Shown: positions 1 through 9,009, numbered from the stretch's first letter. The stretch: 64,000 bases of DNA from Streptomyces sp. B21-083 (GCF_036898825.1 NZ_JARUND010000001.1:4278001-4342000), one strand, 5' to 3'. Notes: generated by a model not told the origin, from the sequence alone. A program made the numbers and translations.

Positions 1-566
1 TCCGAGGCGTCGGAGCCCTCCACCGCCTCCGCCCGCGCCCGGACGGTCCGCGCGTCCACCCCGTCCCCGGCCGCCAGAAAGTCCTTCCACGTACGGAACT
101 CGGCCGGCGCGTCCTCCCCCAGCACCACCACGTCCGTCAGCGCCGGAAGCCCGGGCAGGGGCCCGTCACCGTCACCGCTCCCCGCCGCCCTCCGCAGCGA
201 GGCCACGTACGACGTGCCCAGGAACGTTCCCGTCACGAACAGCAACCTCGCCCGGCTGCGCGCCAGTACGTACGCCGCCTCCGCGCCCTTGAAGCGCGTG
301 TTCAGCGGTACGAGCACCGCGCCCGCCGAGACCGCGCCCAGCGCGGACACCATCCAGTCGAGGGAGTTGGGCGCCCAGATCGCCACCCGGTCACCGGCCG
401 TCACCCCGCTCGCGACGCAGGCCGCCGCCGCGCGCTCCACCCGCGCGCCCAACTCCGTGTACGAGACGCGGTTACGTCCGTCCACGACCGCCTCGGTGTC
501 GCCGTACCGCTCCGCCGCCGCCCGGACCAGCCTCGGAATGCTGTCCCACTCCACGTCACCGCGCAC
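1..566 (-). CDS. AMP-forming acyl-CoA ligase, FadD3-like (N-terminal part)
   Basis: The N-terminal ~188 residues of an ANL-superfamily acyl-CoA ligase; the gene runs off the left edge, so the ATP P-loop and C-terminal lid are not visible. The reading contains RVAIWAPNSLDWM and AVLVPLNTRFKGAEAAY, the pattern I know from fatty-acid/steroid-acid CoA ligases. It resembles mycobacterial FadD3, which activates a steroid-derived ring acid. I place the start at GTG 566, preceded by GGGGAGG with a six-base gap. The gene is divergent from the thiolase at 677, and two CTGAC-N5-GTCAG palindromes lie between them. The substrate is an inference; a generic medium/long-chain ligase is the alternative. Confidence 0.85.
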   Translation of the reverse strand, partial: MRGDVEWDSIPRLVRAAAERYGDTEAVVDGRNRVSYTELGARVERAAAACVASGVTAGDRVAIWAPNSLDWMVSALGAVSAGAVLVPLNTRFKGAEAAYVLARSRARLLFVTGTFLGTSYVASLRRAAGSGDGDGPLPGLPALTDVVVLGEDAPAEFRTWKDFLAAGDGVDARTVRARAEAVEGSDAS

Positions 567-601
567 CGCGTGCCTCCCCGCAACACCTCACCGCACAAGA
601 G

Positions 602-643
602 CTGACTGTCCGTCAGATTAGCTGTAACCTGACGCCCTGTCAG
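602..643. promoter_or_regulatory. Paired CTGAC-N5-GTCAG operators
   Basis: Two perfect 15-bp palindromes at 602-616 (spacer TGTCC) and 629-643 (spacer GCCCT), 27 bp apart start to start. They sit in the divergent promoter between the ligase (start 566) and the thiolase (start 677). The same palindrome recurs upstream of most catabolic operons in the window, which suggests a TetR-type regulator with paired sites. Seen directly; the regulator is inferred. Confidence 0.75.
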
Positions 644-676
644 CAGCGGGGCACGCGTGCGGAGGTGTGTGCAGTC

Positions 677-1861
677 ATGGCAGTCGCACCAGTTACGGCC
701 GGGATCGGGAGCGTCGCCGGCATCAAGGACGCCACCGCGATCGCCGGGATCGGACAGACCGAGTTCGCCCGCCAACTCCCCGAGGACGAACGGACGTTGG
801 CATGCCGTGCGATCCTCGCCGCACTCGACGACGCGGGCATCGCCCCCACCGAGGTCGACGCCCTCGCCTCCTACACGATGGAGGAGACCGACGAGGTCGA
901 GGTCGCCAAGGCGCTCGGTCTCGGTGACCTCACCTTCTTCTCCAAGGTCGGCTACGGCGGCGGCGGTTCCTGCGCCACCGTCGCCCATCTCGCCGCCGCG
1001 ATAGCCACCGGGCAGGCCACGGTCGGCGTCGCCTGGAGGTCACGGAAGCGGGGTTCCGGGCCCCGGCCGTGGCGAAACACCAGCGCCCAACTCCCCACCC
1101 CCGCCCAGTGGACGCGCCCCTTCGGGCTTCTGCGCCCCTCCGACGAGATCGCGATGCTCACGCGCCGCCACATGCACGAGTACGGCACGACCCGCGACCA
1201 CCTCTTCAACGTCGCCCTCGCCTGCCGCAACCGGGCGAACCAGAACCCTGCCGCGATCATGTACGACCGTCCGCTCACCCGCGAGATGTACATGACCTCC
1301 CGCTGGATCAGCGAACCCCTCTGCCTCTTCGACAACTGCCTTGAGACGGACGGCGCGTTGGCCTGTGTCGTGGTGTCCGCCGAGCGTGCGCGTGACTGCC
1401 GGCGCGCCCCCGTCTACATCCACTCCGCCGCCCAGGGCCTGCCCGCCCAGCATCACGGCATGGTCAACTACTGGAACGACGACCCGCTGACCGGCCCAGC
1501 CTGGACAGCCGCCCGACACCTCTGGAAACACGCCGACTTCACCCCGGACGACGTCCATGTCGCCCAGATCTACGACGCGTTCACCGCCCTCATCCCCCTC
1601 TCCCTGGAGGGCTACGGCTTCTGCGGACGCGGTGAGGGCGGCGCCTTCACCGAGGGGGGCGCCCTGGAGAGCGGCGGCCGGCTGCCGATCAACACCGGCG
1701 GCGGCGGTCTCAGCGAGGCGTACGTCCATGGCTTCAACCTCATCACCGAGGGCGTACGACAACTGCGCGGCACCAGCACCGCCCAGGTCCCGGGAGCCTC
1801 GACCTGCCTGGTCACCGCCGGTGAGGGTGTGCCCACCTCCGCCCTTCTCCTGAGGAGTTGA
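677..1861 (+). CDS. Thiolase-like protein (SCP-x/lipid-transfer type)
   Basis: A 394-residue thiolase-fold protein of the 'lipid-transfer protein' branch. In steroid-degrading actinobacteria this branch includes Ltp enzymes that work as retro-aldolases with a DUF35 partner. Cys99 lies in GGGGSCATV near the place of the thiolase nucleophile, so it may be a true thiolase or an aldolase. C-terminal landmarks are YDAFTALIPLSLEGYGFCG and NTGGGGLSE. ATG 677 is preferred because GGAGG (661-665) lies upstream, while the in-frame GTG 665 overlaps that site. The next gene, a DUF35 protein, starts three bases after the stop, which is the usual partner arrangement. Divergent paired operators lie upstream. 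Confidence 0.88.
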   Translation: MAVAPVTAGIGSVAGIKDATAIAGIGQTEFARQLPEDERTLACRAILAALDDAGIAPTEVDALASYTMEETDEVEVAKALGLGDLTFFSKVGYGGGGSCATVAHLAAAIATGQATVGVAWRSRKRGSGPRPWRNTSAQLPTPAQWTRPFGLLRPSDEIAMLTRRHMHEYGTTRDHLFNVALACRNRANQNPAAIMYDRPLTREMYMTSRWISEPLCLFDNCLETDGALACVVVSAERARDCRRAPVYIHSAAQGLPAQHHGMVNYWNDDPLTGPAWTAARHLWKHADFTPDDVHVAQIYDAFTALIPLSLEGYGFCGRGEGGAFTEGGALESGGRLPINTGGGGLSEAYVHGFNLITEGVRQLRGTSTAQVPGASTCLVTAGEGVPTSALLLRS

Positions 1862-1864
1862 GAG

Positions 1865-2281
1865 ATGCTGACCCCTGTAGTCGACGAAGACGGCGCCCCC
1901 TTCTGGGAGCACGCGGCCCGGGGCGAACTCCGCGTCCAGACCTGCGCCGACTGCGACGAACCCCGCTTCCCGCCCCGCCCCTGCTGCCCGCACTGCCAGT
2001 CCTTCGCGAGCGAGTGGCGCCAGGTCAGCGGACGCGGACGCGTCTGGTCGTACGTCGTCCCGCACCCCCCGCTCCTCCCGGACTACGCCGAGCTGGCCCC
2101 GTACAACGTGATCGTCGTCGAGCTGGCCGACGCACCGCGCATCCGGCTGGTCGGCAACCTGGTCACCGGCCCCGACGCCCCCCTCAACTCCCTTTCCCCC
2201 GACCGGATTCGCATCGGCGCTCGGGTGCAGGTCGTCTTCTCCTCGACCGGGCTTCCACAGTGGATCCTGGAGCGCCCGTGA
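1865..2281 (+). CDS. DUF35 OB-fold protein with zinc ribbon
   Basis: 138 residues. A rubredoxin-like zinc ribbon near residues 27-44 (CADC then CPHC) precedes an OB-fold (RVWSYVVPHPPL onward). Proteins of this family bind acyl-CoA and form the obligate small subunit of Ltp-type aldolases or of hydratases such as ChsH2. Its position immediately after the thiolase-like gene fits a heteromeric enzyme. The stop overlaps the GTG start of the following enoyl-CoA hydratase (GTGA), indicating translational coupling in a three-gene operon. Domain assignment is firm; the enzyme partner is inferred from position. Confidence 0.88.
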   Translation: MLTPVVDEDGAPFWEHAARGELRVQTCADCDEPRFPPRPCCPHCQSFASEWRQVSGRGRVWSYVVPHPPLLPDYAELAPYNVIVVELADAPRIRLVGNLVTGPDAPLNSLSPDRIRIGARVQVVFSSTGLPQWILERP

Positions 2282-3060
2282 GCGTGGATCCGAGCCTGCG
2301 CGTCGCGACCGACAAGGAGACGGGGGTCGCCGTCGTCACCCTCGACCGGCCGGAGCGACTCAACGCCCTCGACCTCGCCACCGCCTCCGAACTGGCGGCC
2401 ACCTGGCGGGAGTTGCGCTTCGACGACACCGTACGGACCATCGTGCTCACGGGGGCCGGGCCGCGCGCCTTCTGTACCGGCCTCGACCGGACCGCGACCG
2501 TTCCCCAGCCCGACTCGCCCTACATGGTGGACGATCCGCTGGAGAGGATCGGCCCGAAGGCGAACGACCTCTGGAAGCCGGTGATCGCCGCGGTGAACGG
2601 TATGGCGTGCGGCGGCGCCTTCTATCTCCTCGCGGAGTCGGAGTTCCTCGTCGCCGACCCGAGCGCGACCTTCTTCGACCCGCACACCACGTACGGCATG
2701 GTCAGCGCGTACGAGACGATGGGCATGGCGCAGCGGATGCCGTACGGGGAGATCGCGCGCATGGCGCTGATGGGGACGGCGGAGCGGGTGTCGGCGGCGC
2801 GGGCGTACGAGATCGGGCTGGTGAGTGAAGTCAGCGCACCCGGTGGGTCGTTGGCTGCCTCCGTTGAGCACGCCCGGGTCATCGCGTCGTATCCGCCGGA
2901 GGGGGTGCAGGGCACGGTACGCGCGGTGTGGGCGGCGAAGGAGGCGGCCCGCGCACACGCCCTCGCGTTCGCCCCGCACCTGGTCAGGCTCGGTAACCTC
3001 CCGGGCGGCCGGCAGGCGGAGCTGTTCGCGGCCAGGACCCGGGATTTTCGATTGCGATAG
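2278..3060 (+). CDS. Enoyl-CoA hydratase/isomerase family protein
   Basis: 260 residues, the usual length of the crotonase family. VTLDRPERLNALD near the N-terminus and the oxyanion-hole region AVNGMACGGAFYLLAES are visible. The second catalytic-loop area (DPHTTYGM) differs from classical crotonase, so hydratase, isomerase or hydrolase activity cannot be decided from sequence. GTG 2278 overlaps the stop of the DUF35 gene by four bases. It probably acts on the CoA thioester handled by the two preceding genes. Reverse-strand frames across this gene are shadows. Confidence 0.87.
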   Translation: MSVDPSLRVATDKETGVAVVTLDRPERLNALDLATASELAATWRELRFDDTVRTIVLTGAGPRAFCTGLDRTATVPQPDSPYMVDDPLERIGPKANDLWKPVIAAVNGMACGGAFYLLAESEFLVADPSATFFDPHTTYGMVSAYETMGMAQRMPYGEIARMALMGTAERVSAARAYEIGLVSEVSAPGGSLAASVEHARVIASYPPEGVQGTVRAVWAAKEAARAHALAFAPHLVRLGNLPGGRQAELFAARTRDFRLR

Positions 3061-3080
3061 CAACGCATATCCTTTGCGTC

Positions 3081-4163
3081 ATGGATGAGCACCGCACAGT
3101 GGATGAGCATCGCGCAGGGGTCGAGACCGGGGCGAAGGCCGGAAACGGGGCGGGGGTCGCGTACGTGGCTGAGGCCGAGAACCGCCCGGTCGTCGCGCAC
3201 CGCATGGTCGAGGTGAACGGCGTCCGGCTGCACATCGCGGAGGCGGGCGAGGGGCCGCTCGTCGTGCTGCTGCACGGCTTCCCCGAGTCCTGGCACTCCT
3301 GGCGCCACCAGTTCGGCCCGCTGGCCGCCGCCGGTTTCCGGGTCGTCGCACCCGACCAGCGCGGATACGGCGAGAGCGAACGCCCCGAGGACGTGTCCTC
3401 GTACAGCATCCTGCACCTGGTCGGGGACGTGGTCGGGCTGATCCGGGCACTCGGCGAGGAGACGGCGTACGTCGTCGGCCACGACTGGGGCGCGCCGGTG
3501 GCCTGGCACACCGCGCTGCTGCGCCCGGACGTCGTGCGCGGGGTGGCAAGCCTGAGCGTGCCGCCGCCGTTCCGGGGAGACCACCGGCCCCTGGGCGTGA
3601 TGGAGGCGATGTTCGGCGGCCGTTTCTACTGGAACTACATCAACCGCTCGGCGGCGGCCGACGCCGAGCTGGCCCGCGACCCGCGCACCACCCTGCGCAG
3701 GATGCTGTACGCCTTCTCCGGCGACAACCCCGAGTCGGGCACGGGCAGGCAGCCGCTGATCGAGCCCGGCCAGGGCTGGTTGGACACCATGCCCGACCCG
3801 GAGAAGCTCCCGGCCTGGCTCACCGAGACGGACCTCGACTCCCTCACCGAGAGCTTCGCGGGCAGCTTCACCGGCGCCCTCAACTGGTACCGCAACATCG
3901 ACCGCAACTGGGAGCTGACGTCGGCCTGGCACGGGGCGGTGGTCAGTCCGCCCGCGCTGTACGTGTACGGCGACCGGGACTTGGTGCCGGCGTTTCCGGG
4001 CACGCCCCAACTCATCGAGCGGTTGCCGGAGTTGATGCCGAACCTGCGGCGCGCCCCGATCCTGCTGGAGGGCTGCGGCCACTGGACGCAGCAGGAACGG
4101 CCGAACGAGGTCAACGCGGCACTGATCCCCTTCCTGACCGAGTTGCGGGACTCCGGCAGCTGA
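3081..4163 (+). CDS. Alpha/beta hydrolase, epoxide-hydrolase-like
   Basis: 360 residues. The core starts near residue 45 with VNGVRLHIAEAGEG. It has the oxyanion motif LLHGFPESWHSW, the nucleophile elbow VGHDWGAPVAW with the Asp typical of epoxide hydrolases and haloalkane dehalogenases, an acid in GDRDLVPAF, and the catalytic His in EGCGHWTQQE. HGFPESW plus the Asp nucleophile favours a soluble epoxide hydrolase (EphA-like). The first ~40 residues are polar and non-conserved, so the true start may be internal, for example the Met in HRMVEVNGV. It starts 20 bases after the hydratase and may be part of the same operon. Confidence 0.85.
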   Translation: MDEHRTVDEHRAGVETGAKAGNGAGVAYVAEAENRPVVAHRMVEVNGVRLHIAEAGEGPLVVLLHGFPESWHSWRHQFGPLAAAGFRVVAPDQRGYGESERPEDVSSYSILHLVGDVVGLIRALGEETAYVVGHDWGAPVAWHTALLRPDVVRGVASLSVPPPFRGDHRPLGVMEAMFGGRFYWNYINRSAAADAELARDPRTTLRRMLYAFSGDNPESGTGRQPLIEPGQGWLDTMPDPEKLPAWLTETDLDSLTESFAGSFTGALNWYRNIDRNWELTSAWHGAVVSPPALYVYGDRDLVPAFPGTPQLIERLPELMPNLRRAPILLEGCGHWTQQERPNEVNAALIPFLTELRDSGS

Positions 4164-4333
4164 ACAGCCCTGCTCCGCACCCCAGTTACCCACTCCCCAA
4201 CGACTTTGCCATTCCTTTACAACCGACTCCTCCGCCGGCTCGTCTCTCCGCATGTTCCGTCACTCAGCCGCCCGGCCGGCCCGACCACCGGGCCGGGCCA
4301 CTTCCGGGCGGACCGACGAAAGAGAGCGATTCC

Positions 4334-4738
4334 ATGCGCCGTACCGTGCGCCGTACCGTCCTCAGCGCCGTGGCACTCGCGGCCACCGCCGTACTGGCGG
4401 GCACCGCACCCGCGTTCGCCGACGGCACGAGCCCGACCCCGGTCCCCTCCACCGCGCCGACCGAGGCCACCCCCGCGCCGAGCACCGCACCGACCCAGAC
4501 CCCGACACAGGCCGAGGGAGCCAGCGAGGCGCCCAGCGAGGCCCCCACCACCGACCCCAACTCCTCCCCGTCCCAGGTCGCCGAGGTTCCGAACGGCGCG
4601 CCCAACACCGGCGTTACGGAGACGTCGACGGACTCCGGAACGTCGGGGGCGCTGATCGGCGGAGGCGCTGCCGCCGCGTTCGCCGTGGCCGGCGCCGCGG
4701 TGATCGTCGTACGCCGTCGGCGGGCGACCGGCGCGTGA
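4334..4738 (+). CDS. Small secreted wall-anchored protein, putative sortase substrate
   Basis: 134 residues with four regions: an Arg-rich signal peptide (about 1-30, ending APAFA), a long Pro/Thr/Ser/Glu-rich linker, a GAPNTG motif around residue 92, and a C-terminal hydrophobic stretch followed by VVRRRRATGA. That C-terminal layout (motif, membrane segment, positive tail) is the cell-wall sorting signal pattern. APNTG differs from the LAxTG motif used by class E sortases in Streptomyces. The downstream gene is a class F sortase whose GTG overlaps this stop, so the pair is probably enzyme plus substrate. The link is inferred from architecture and adjacency. Confidence 0.8.
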   Translation: MRRTVRRTVLSAVALAATAVLAGTAPAFADGTSPTPVPSTAPTEATPAPSTAPTQTPTQAEGASEAPSEAPTTDPNSSPSQVAEVPNGAPNTGVTETSTDSGTSGALIGGGAAAAFAVAGAAVIVVRRRRATGA

Positions 4739-5400
4739 CCGTGCTCTCCAGGCGCGCGTTCGGCACGGGGGCCACGGCTGCCGCGGCCTCGCTGCTGTTC
4801 GCGGCCGGCTGTTCCTCCGACGCCGGGGGCGTACGGACGACGGGGACCGCGAATCCCGACGCCGCCGCGTCGCAGCCGGCCGCCGGCAAGCACACCGCCG
4901 CGAATTCCGCGCAGTCCGCGAAGTCCGGCCGGGCGGTGGGCCGTTCGGCCCCTGTCCGGCTCAGCGTCCCCGCCATCGGGGTCGACACCCCGGTCATGCG
5001 GCTGGGGCTGGCGTCCGACGGAACCGTGCAGGTTCCTCCGATCAGCGACCACGACCAGGCCGGCTGGTACGAGCACTCACCGACGCCCGGCCAGACCGGC
5101 CCGTCGGTGATCCTCGGCCATGTCACGGTCGGCGCCTACGGGGACGGCGTCTTCCACGACCTGTCGCGGCTGCGCCGGGGCGAGAAGATCGTGGCGCGTC
5201 TGGAGAACGGCACGGAGACTGAGTTCACGGTCACCTCCGTGCGGACGGTGGCCAAGGCGAACTTCCCGACGAACGACGTCTACGGGAACGTGAGCCGGCC
5301 CGAGCTGCGGCTCATCACGTGCGGTGGCCCCAAGGACGAGGACGGCTACCTCGACAACGTGATCGTCTTCGCCGCGCTGACGTCGTCCACGAACCGTTGA
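4735..5400 (+). CDS. Class F sortase (lipoprotein/Tat-type signal)
   Basis: 221 residues. The N-terminus has SRRAF and a hydrophobic stretch ending LFAAGCSS, so it looks like a twin-arginine signal with a lipobox Cys. A low-complexity linker leads to the sortase domain from VRLSVPAIGVDTPV. Catalytic His is in VILGHVT and Cys in LRLITCGG; a nearby Arg is in SRPELRL. AGWYEHSPTPGQ is typical of actinobacterial class F sortases. The GTG start overlaps the stop of the wall-protein gene (GTGA), so translation is coupled. It should act outside the membrane as a transpeptidase; the acceptor is unknown. Confidence 0.88.
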   Translation: MTVLSRRAFGTGATAAAASLLFAAGCSSDAGGVRTTGTANPDAAASQPAAGKHTAANSAQSAKSGRAVGRSAPVRLSVPAIGVDTPVMRLGLASDGTVQVPPISDHDQAGWYEHSPTPGQTGPSVILGHVTVGAYGDGVFHDLSRLRRGEKIVARLENGTETEFTVTSVRTVAKANFPTNDVYGNVSRPELRLITCGGPKDEDGYLDNVIVFAALTSSTNR

Positions 5401-5416
5401 GCACACTGGAACACAA

Positions 5417-5460
5417 AGGACGGCGGGCCGCCGGAACGTACGCTGTCGGCCCGCCGTCCT
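5417..5460 (+). terminator. Hairpin terminator after the sortase gene
   Basis: A perfect 14-bp stem (5417-5430 with 5447-5460) and 16-base loop begin 17 bases after the sortase stop. There is no U-tract, as is common in Streptomyces. Confidence 0.8.
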
Positions 5461-5504
5461 CCCCCACAAGTGCCACGCCGGTGGCAACAGGCCCATGGAG
5501 AGCG

Positions 5505-6002
5505 TTGAAACGGTCCCGCGAGAAAGCGGCGGCAGCGTCCGAGCTGTTCGCCGCCCTCTACCCGCGCCTGGCCGGCTGGTGCCGCCGTCTCGTCGACGAC
5601 GACGAGACGGCCCACGAGATCGCCTCGGAGGCGTTCACGCGTCTGTGGGCCCGCTGGACGTCGGTGGAGGAGCCGCGCGGCTTCCTCTATGTGACAGCGG
5701 CGAACATCGTCCGGGACCACTGGCGCAAAATGGAGCGCGAACGAAGGGCCATGCGGCACGTGACCACGGAAGCGGCTCTGCGCACCCACACGGAGGCGTC
5801 GGACCCGTCCGTACGTCTCCTCGTCCAGTCGTTGCCGGAACGACTGCGGGTGCCGATCCTCCTCCACTACTACGCTGACATGCCCATCCGGGAAGTGTCC
5901 GCGCTGACCGGACGCAAGGAAGGAACCATCAAGGCCGACCTCCACGCGGCCCGTGAACAACTCCGTGCCCACCTGAGGAAAAGTCTTGACCACACGCTTT
6001 GA
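5505..6002 (+). CDS. ECF-family RNA polymerase sigma factor
   Basis: About 165 residues. Region 2 is ELFAALYPRLAGWCRRLV through ASEAFTRLWARW; region 4 is LPERLRVPILLHYYADMPIREVSALTG followed by the helix-turn-helix GTIKADLHAAREQLR. Length and order fit a minimal ECF sigma factor. The start is uncertain. TTG 5505 has GGAG just upstream, while an in-frame GTG at 5481 has no clear ribosome site. The gene overlaps the following membrane protein by 17 bases, the usual sigma/anti-sigma arrangement. Its targets are not evident here. Confidence 0.88.
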   Translation: MKRSREKAAAASELFAALYPRLAGWCRRLVDDDETAHEIASEAFTRLWARWTSVEEPRGFLYVTAANIVRDHWRKMERERRAMRHVTTEAALRTHTEASDPSVRLLVQSLPERLRVPILLHYYADMPIREVSALTGRKEGTIKADLHAAREQLRAHLRKSLDHTL

Positions 6003-6567
6003 CGACGACGAAGACCCGGAATTCGACCCCACCACCGCGGACCACGACCCCGACGACCCGCTGCTGATCCTCCTCGGGCCCGCGTCCGCCGCACCCTCCT
6101 ACCTGGGCGCTCCCCCGGGCCGCTACGAGGAGATCCGCCGCACCGCGACCCGCCGTCGCCGGACCCGCGTGGCGGCCGGAGTGGGCGTGGCCTGCACCAT
6201 CGCCGCCCTCATCGTCCTCCCTCTCAACCTGACGACAGCGCAGAGCCCCCGCGCCCCGACGCTCCCCCAGGCCCCGCCCCCCGCGAGCATCCCGGTGACA
6301 CCCCCCGTCGACCGCTCGCCGACATCGTCACCGGCCACACCGCAACCGTCCGAACCCGCCACCAGCGACCCCGCCGTCCCCGACGAAGTCCCCTCCGGGG
6401 CGTCCGCCGCCCCGAGCCAGACGCCCGCCGAGGGAGCCGACCCGGCCAGAGACCATGCGCCGGTGCCCACTCCGGCCCCTTCGACGGACGCGACGACGGG
6501 AGCCTTTGAGCCGACGCCAAGCGAGGCCGACCCTGTGGCGACACCCGACTCGAGTGTGGCGCCGTAA
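5986..6567 (+). CDS. Single-pass membrane protein, likely anti-sigma partner
   Basis: 193 residues: an acidic cytoplasmic N-terminus, an Arg-rich patch (RRTATRRRRTR), one membrane segment (about residues 65-85, VAAGVGVACTIAALIVLPLN), then a Pro/Ser/Thr-rich extracytoplasmic tail. It starts at TTG 5986 with GAGGA seven bases upstream and overlaps the sigma gene by 17 bases, so translation is probably coupled. I see no zinc-finger anti-sigma motif; the anti-sigma role rests on position and topology. Confidence 0.72.
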   Translation: MTTRFDDDEDPEFDPTTADHDPDDPLLILLGPASAAPSYLGAPPGRYEEIRRTATRRRRTRVAAGVGVACTIAALIVLPLNLTTAQSPRAPTLPQAPPPASIPVTPPVDRSPTSSPATPQPSEPATSDPAVPDEVPSGASAAPSQTPAEGADPARDHAPVPTPAPSTDATTGAFEPTPSEADPVATPDSSVAP

Positions 6568-6730
6568 CAACGCCGGGGCACAGGCAGTAGGTCCGCCTTG
6601 ATCCCGTTACCCACTTATTGCACGCGGGATCTTCATGAACGCTGCGTCGGGTTCGTACGATATGAACATCAACGGGCCTGGCCGGGAGCAGACTTGGGCA
6701 GGCCTCTGGCGTTCCCATGGGGGGATTCGT

Positions 6731-7594
6731 ATGCGTAACCACGTCGCGGCCACCGTGCTTTCCGGTGCCGTCGTCCTGTCCGCGCTCGCTCTTCCGGCAA
6801 CCGCCGCCCAGGCGTCGGAGCGTACGGCCACCTCGGCGAAGCCCAGTTCCTTCGCTTCCTTCGCCCAGCGGGCCGTTCATCCGAAGGACTCGCTGGGCAG
6901 CATGAAGTTCACGAACGCGGTCATCAACGGCGGCAAGGACATCGTCCTCGGCACCACGACCAAGAAGGCCGTCACCGTCACGTACACCGCCACCAGCGAC
7001 AGCGGCGTCGCGCTCACGCAGGCCTTCCTGTGGCAGGGCACCGACAGCTCCAGCACGGACACCATCACCGGTTCCCTGGGCACGGACGACGACCCCGCGT
7101 GCACGGAGTCGACCACCCAGACCGGTACCTACAGATGCACCGCCGTCTTCCACGTCAACACCGCTTCGGACCTGAAGCAGAACGGCGTCGCCGGGGTCTG
7201 GAAACTCTTCCTGGGCGGCTACGACCTCTACGCGAACGCCAGTTACAACGACAACGTCGCCACCACCAAGATCAAGAAGGTGTCCCAGCTGACCCTGGAC
7301 GCCACCCCGGAGCCGGTGACGAAGAACAAGAACATCACCGTCTCCGGCAAGCTGAAGCGCGCCAACTGGAACGACGGCACATACGCCAGCTTCCCGGGCC
7401 AGAAGGTGCTGCTGCAGTACCGCAAGAAGGGCAGCAACACCTACACCACCCTCAAGACGATCACCAGCACCACCGGCGGCACCCTCAAAACCACCGTCAA
7501 GGCCACAGCCGACGGCTACTACCGCTTCACCTTCGCAACCAACCTCAGCACGGCCGCCTCGACATCGGCGGCGGACTTCGTCGACGTCCGGTAG
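6731..7594 (+). CDS. Secreted protein with Ig-like repeat, unknown function
   Basis: 287 residues. A signal peptide spans residues 1 to ~30 (ALALPATAAQA). The remainder is Thr/Lys/Asp-rich beta-sandwich-like sequence; QLTLDATPEPVTKNKNITVSGKL begins a second Ig-like domain near residue 193. ATG 6731 follows a GGGGGG ribosome site. I recognise it only as one of the common Streptomyces secreted proteins; no catalytic motif is visible. There is no operon partner, and the MFS gene to the right is convergent. Confidence 0.78.
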   Translation: MRNHVAATVLSGAVVLSALALPATAAQASERTATSAKPSSFASFAQRAVHPKDSLGSMKFTNAVINGGKDIVLGTTTKKAVTVTYTATSDSGVALTQAFLWQGTDSSSTDTITGSLGTDDDPACTESTTQTGTYRCTAVFHVNTASDLKQNGVAGVWKLFLGGYDLYANASYNDNVATTKIKKVSQLTLDATPEPVTKNKNITVSGKLKRANWNDGTYASFPGQKVLLQYRKKGSNTYTTLKTITSTTGGTLKTTVKATADGYYRFTFATNLSTAASTSAADFVDVR

Positions 7595-7737
7595 CACTCC
7601 CGGCCTTCACCCGTCTCGCGGGAACTGGCGCCGGTCCGCTGTCCATGACGGCACTCCGGCGCCGGACTCGCCAGGGCAACCCTGCCCGGCACGCGACACC
7701 GGTCCACATGATCGCCGCCCGCTGGGGCTCCCCTCTT

Positions 7738-9009
7738 TCAGGATGCCTTTCGGTCGGCGGGCTCCTCGGTCTCGGTGGTCACCCGTGCCCCTCGGAAGAG
7801 CACCGGGAGCCACAGGAGACATGCCAGCAGGGGGACCGCGGCGTAGGTGGCCATGCCCACACTGGAGCCCAGTCTGTCCATGAGCACGCCGAGGACGAGA
7901 TAGCCGATGCCGATGAGCGCCGACTCCACGAATGCGATCATCGACAGCAGGCTCGCCCGGTAGCGCGACGGCACCGCCTCGTTGAACACGTTGTCCACGA
8001 TCACGGCGGTGATCTCGGGAATCCCGACCAGGGCCAGGAACGCGGCGATGGTGACCCACACAACGCCGAGGCCGCTCAGGCCGAGCGCCGCGGCGAGCGT
8101 CAGGAGAGACACCGGGACGATGACCCGATACCCGATGCGCCGGTCCGCGCGGTCCGACAGCAGCGGAGTGAGCCCGCCGGCGAAGAATCCCGCCGATATG
8201 ACCACGCTGACCAGTGCGGTGCCCGCTCCCTGGTCGGAGAGGGTCTTCTGGGTGAAAATGATGTACGGCGTCAACGTCGCATGCATCAGTCCCGACACCA
8301 CGACAAGTGTCACGAGCGCCGGCGTGGCGATCCGAAGCATCGCCCGCCAAGCTGTGGCGTCACGGTGCTCCTCCCCGGTTCCGTCCTGCTCGTCCACCGC
8401 GTCCGCGCCGCGGATCTCGGGCACCCGTGACATCAGCACCACCACGGCCAGGACGAGACACGCCGCCGAACCGACGTAGACGACTCCCCAGGAAATCCGC
8501 TGCAGTTGGCCGCCGAGGACGATGGCGGCTCCCGAGGTGACCGTCCCGAGCATGGTGAACCGGGACCTGATCCTGACGTAGCCGGCCGTCGCTCCACGAC
8601 GTACGAGCAGGTCGTACAGCAGGGCGGTGTCCGAACCGGACACACATGCCATGCCCACGCCCTGCCCGATGAACAGCGCCAGGAACAACCAGTAGTTGGA
8701 GAACGCCACCTGCCCGAGCAGACATCCGGCGATCAGCAACTGGCCGATCACGATGCTGGCACGCCTGCCTATTCGGTCGGCGATGACTCCCGTCGGCAAC
8801 TCCGCGAATCCGCTGACCAGATAGAGCAGTGTCTGCAGCAGGGCCACTTGCCCGACGGAGAAGCCTCGCGCATAGAGGAAGAGGACGAATACACCGCGCT
8901 GGAACAGCGTGTTGGCTAGCACGGCGTATACGTAGAACGGGCGCGTGACACTTCGTGCCGCGTTGCCGACCGCAGCCGACCCACTGAGGGCCTCCGTGGT
9001 GCCGGTCAT
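7738..9009 (-). CDS. MFS transporter
   Basis: 423 residues with about twelve hydrophobic segments. The cytoplasmic loop signature ELPTGVIADRIGRRASI after TM2 is the MFS motif A, and a second-half counterpart SDRADRRIGYRV is present. GVGMACVSGSDTALLYDLLVRRG resembles drug/metabolite exporters of the DHA group. ATG 9009 is chosen because GGAGCCCCC lies just upstream; the frame continues further upstream without a better start. Substrate unknown. Confidence 0.88.
   Translation of the reverse strand: MTGTTEALSGSAAVGNAARSVTRPFYVYAVLANTLFQRGVFVLFLYARGFSVGQVALLQTLLYLVSGFAELPTGVIADRIGRRASIVIGQLLIAGCLLGQVAFSNYWLFLALFIGQGVGMACVSGSDTALLYDLLVRRGATAGYVRIRSRFTMLGTVTSGAAIVLGGQLQRISWGVVYVGSAACLVLAVVVLMSRVPEIRGADAVDEQDGTGEEHRDATAWRAMLRIATPALVTLVVVSGLMHATLTPYIIFTQKTLSDQGAGTALVSVVISAGFFAGGLTPLLSDRADRRIGYRVIVPVSLLTLAAALGLSGLGVVWVTIAAFLALVGIPEITAVIVDNVFNEAVPSRYRASLLSMIAFVESALIGIGYLVLGVLMDRLGSSVGMATYAAVPLLACLLWLPVLFRGARVTTETEEPADRKAS

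Noticed and set aside
2622..4253. A 543-codon minus-strand frame over the hydratase and hydrolase genes
   Set aside because: Antisense to genes with complete catalytic motifs; compositionally a shadow.
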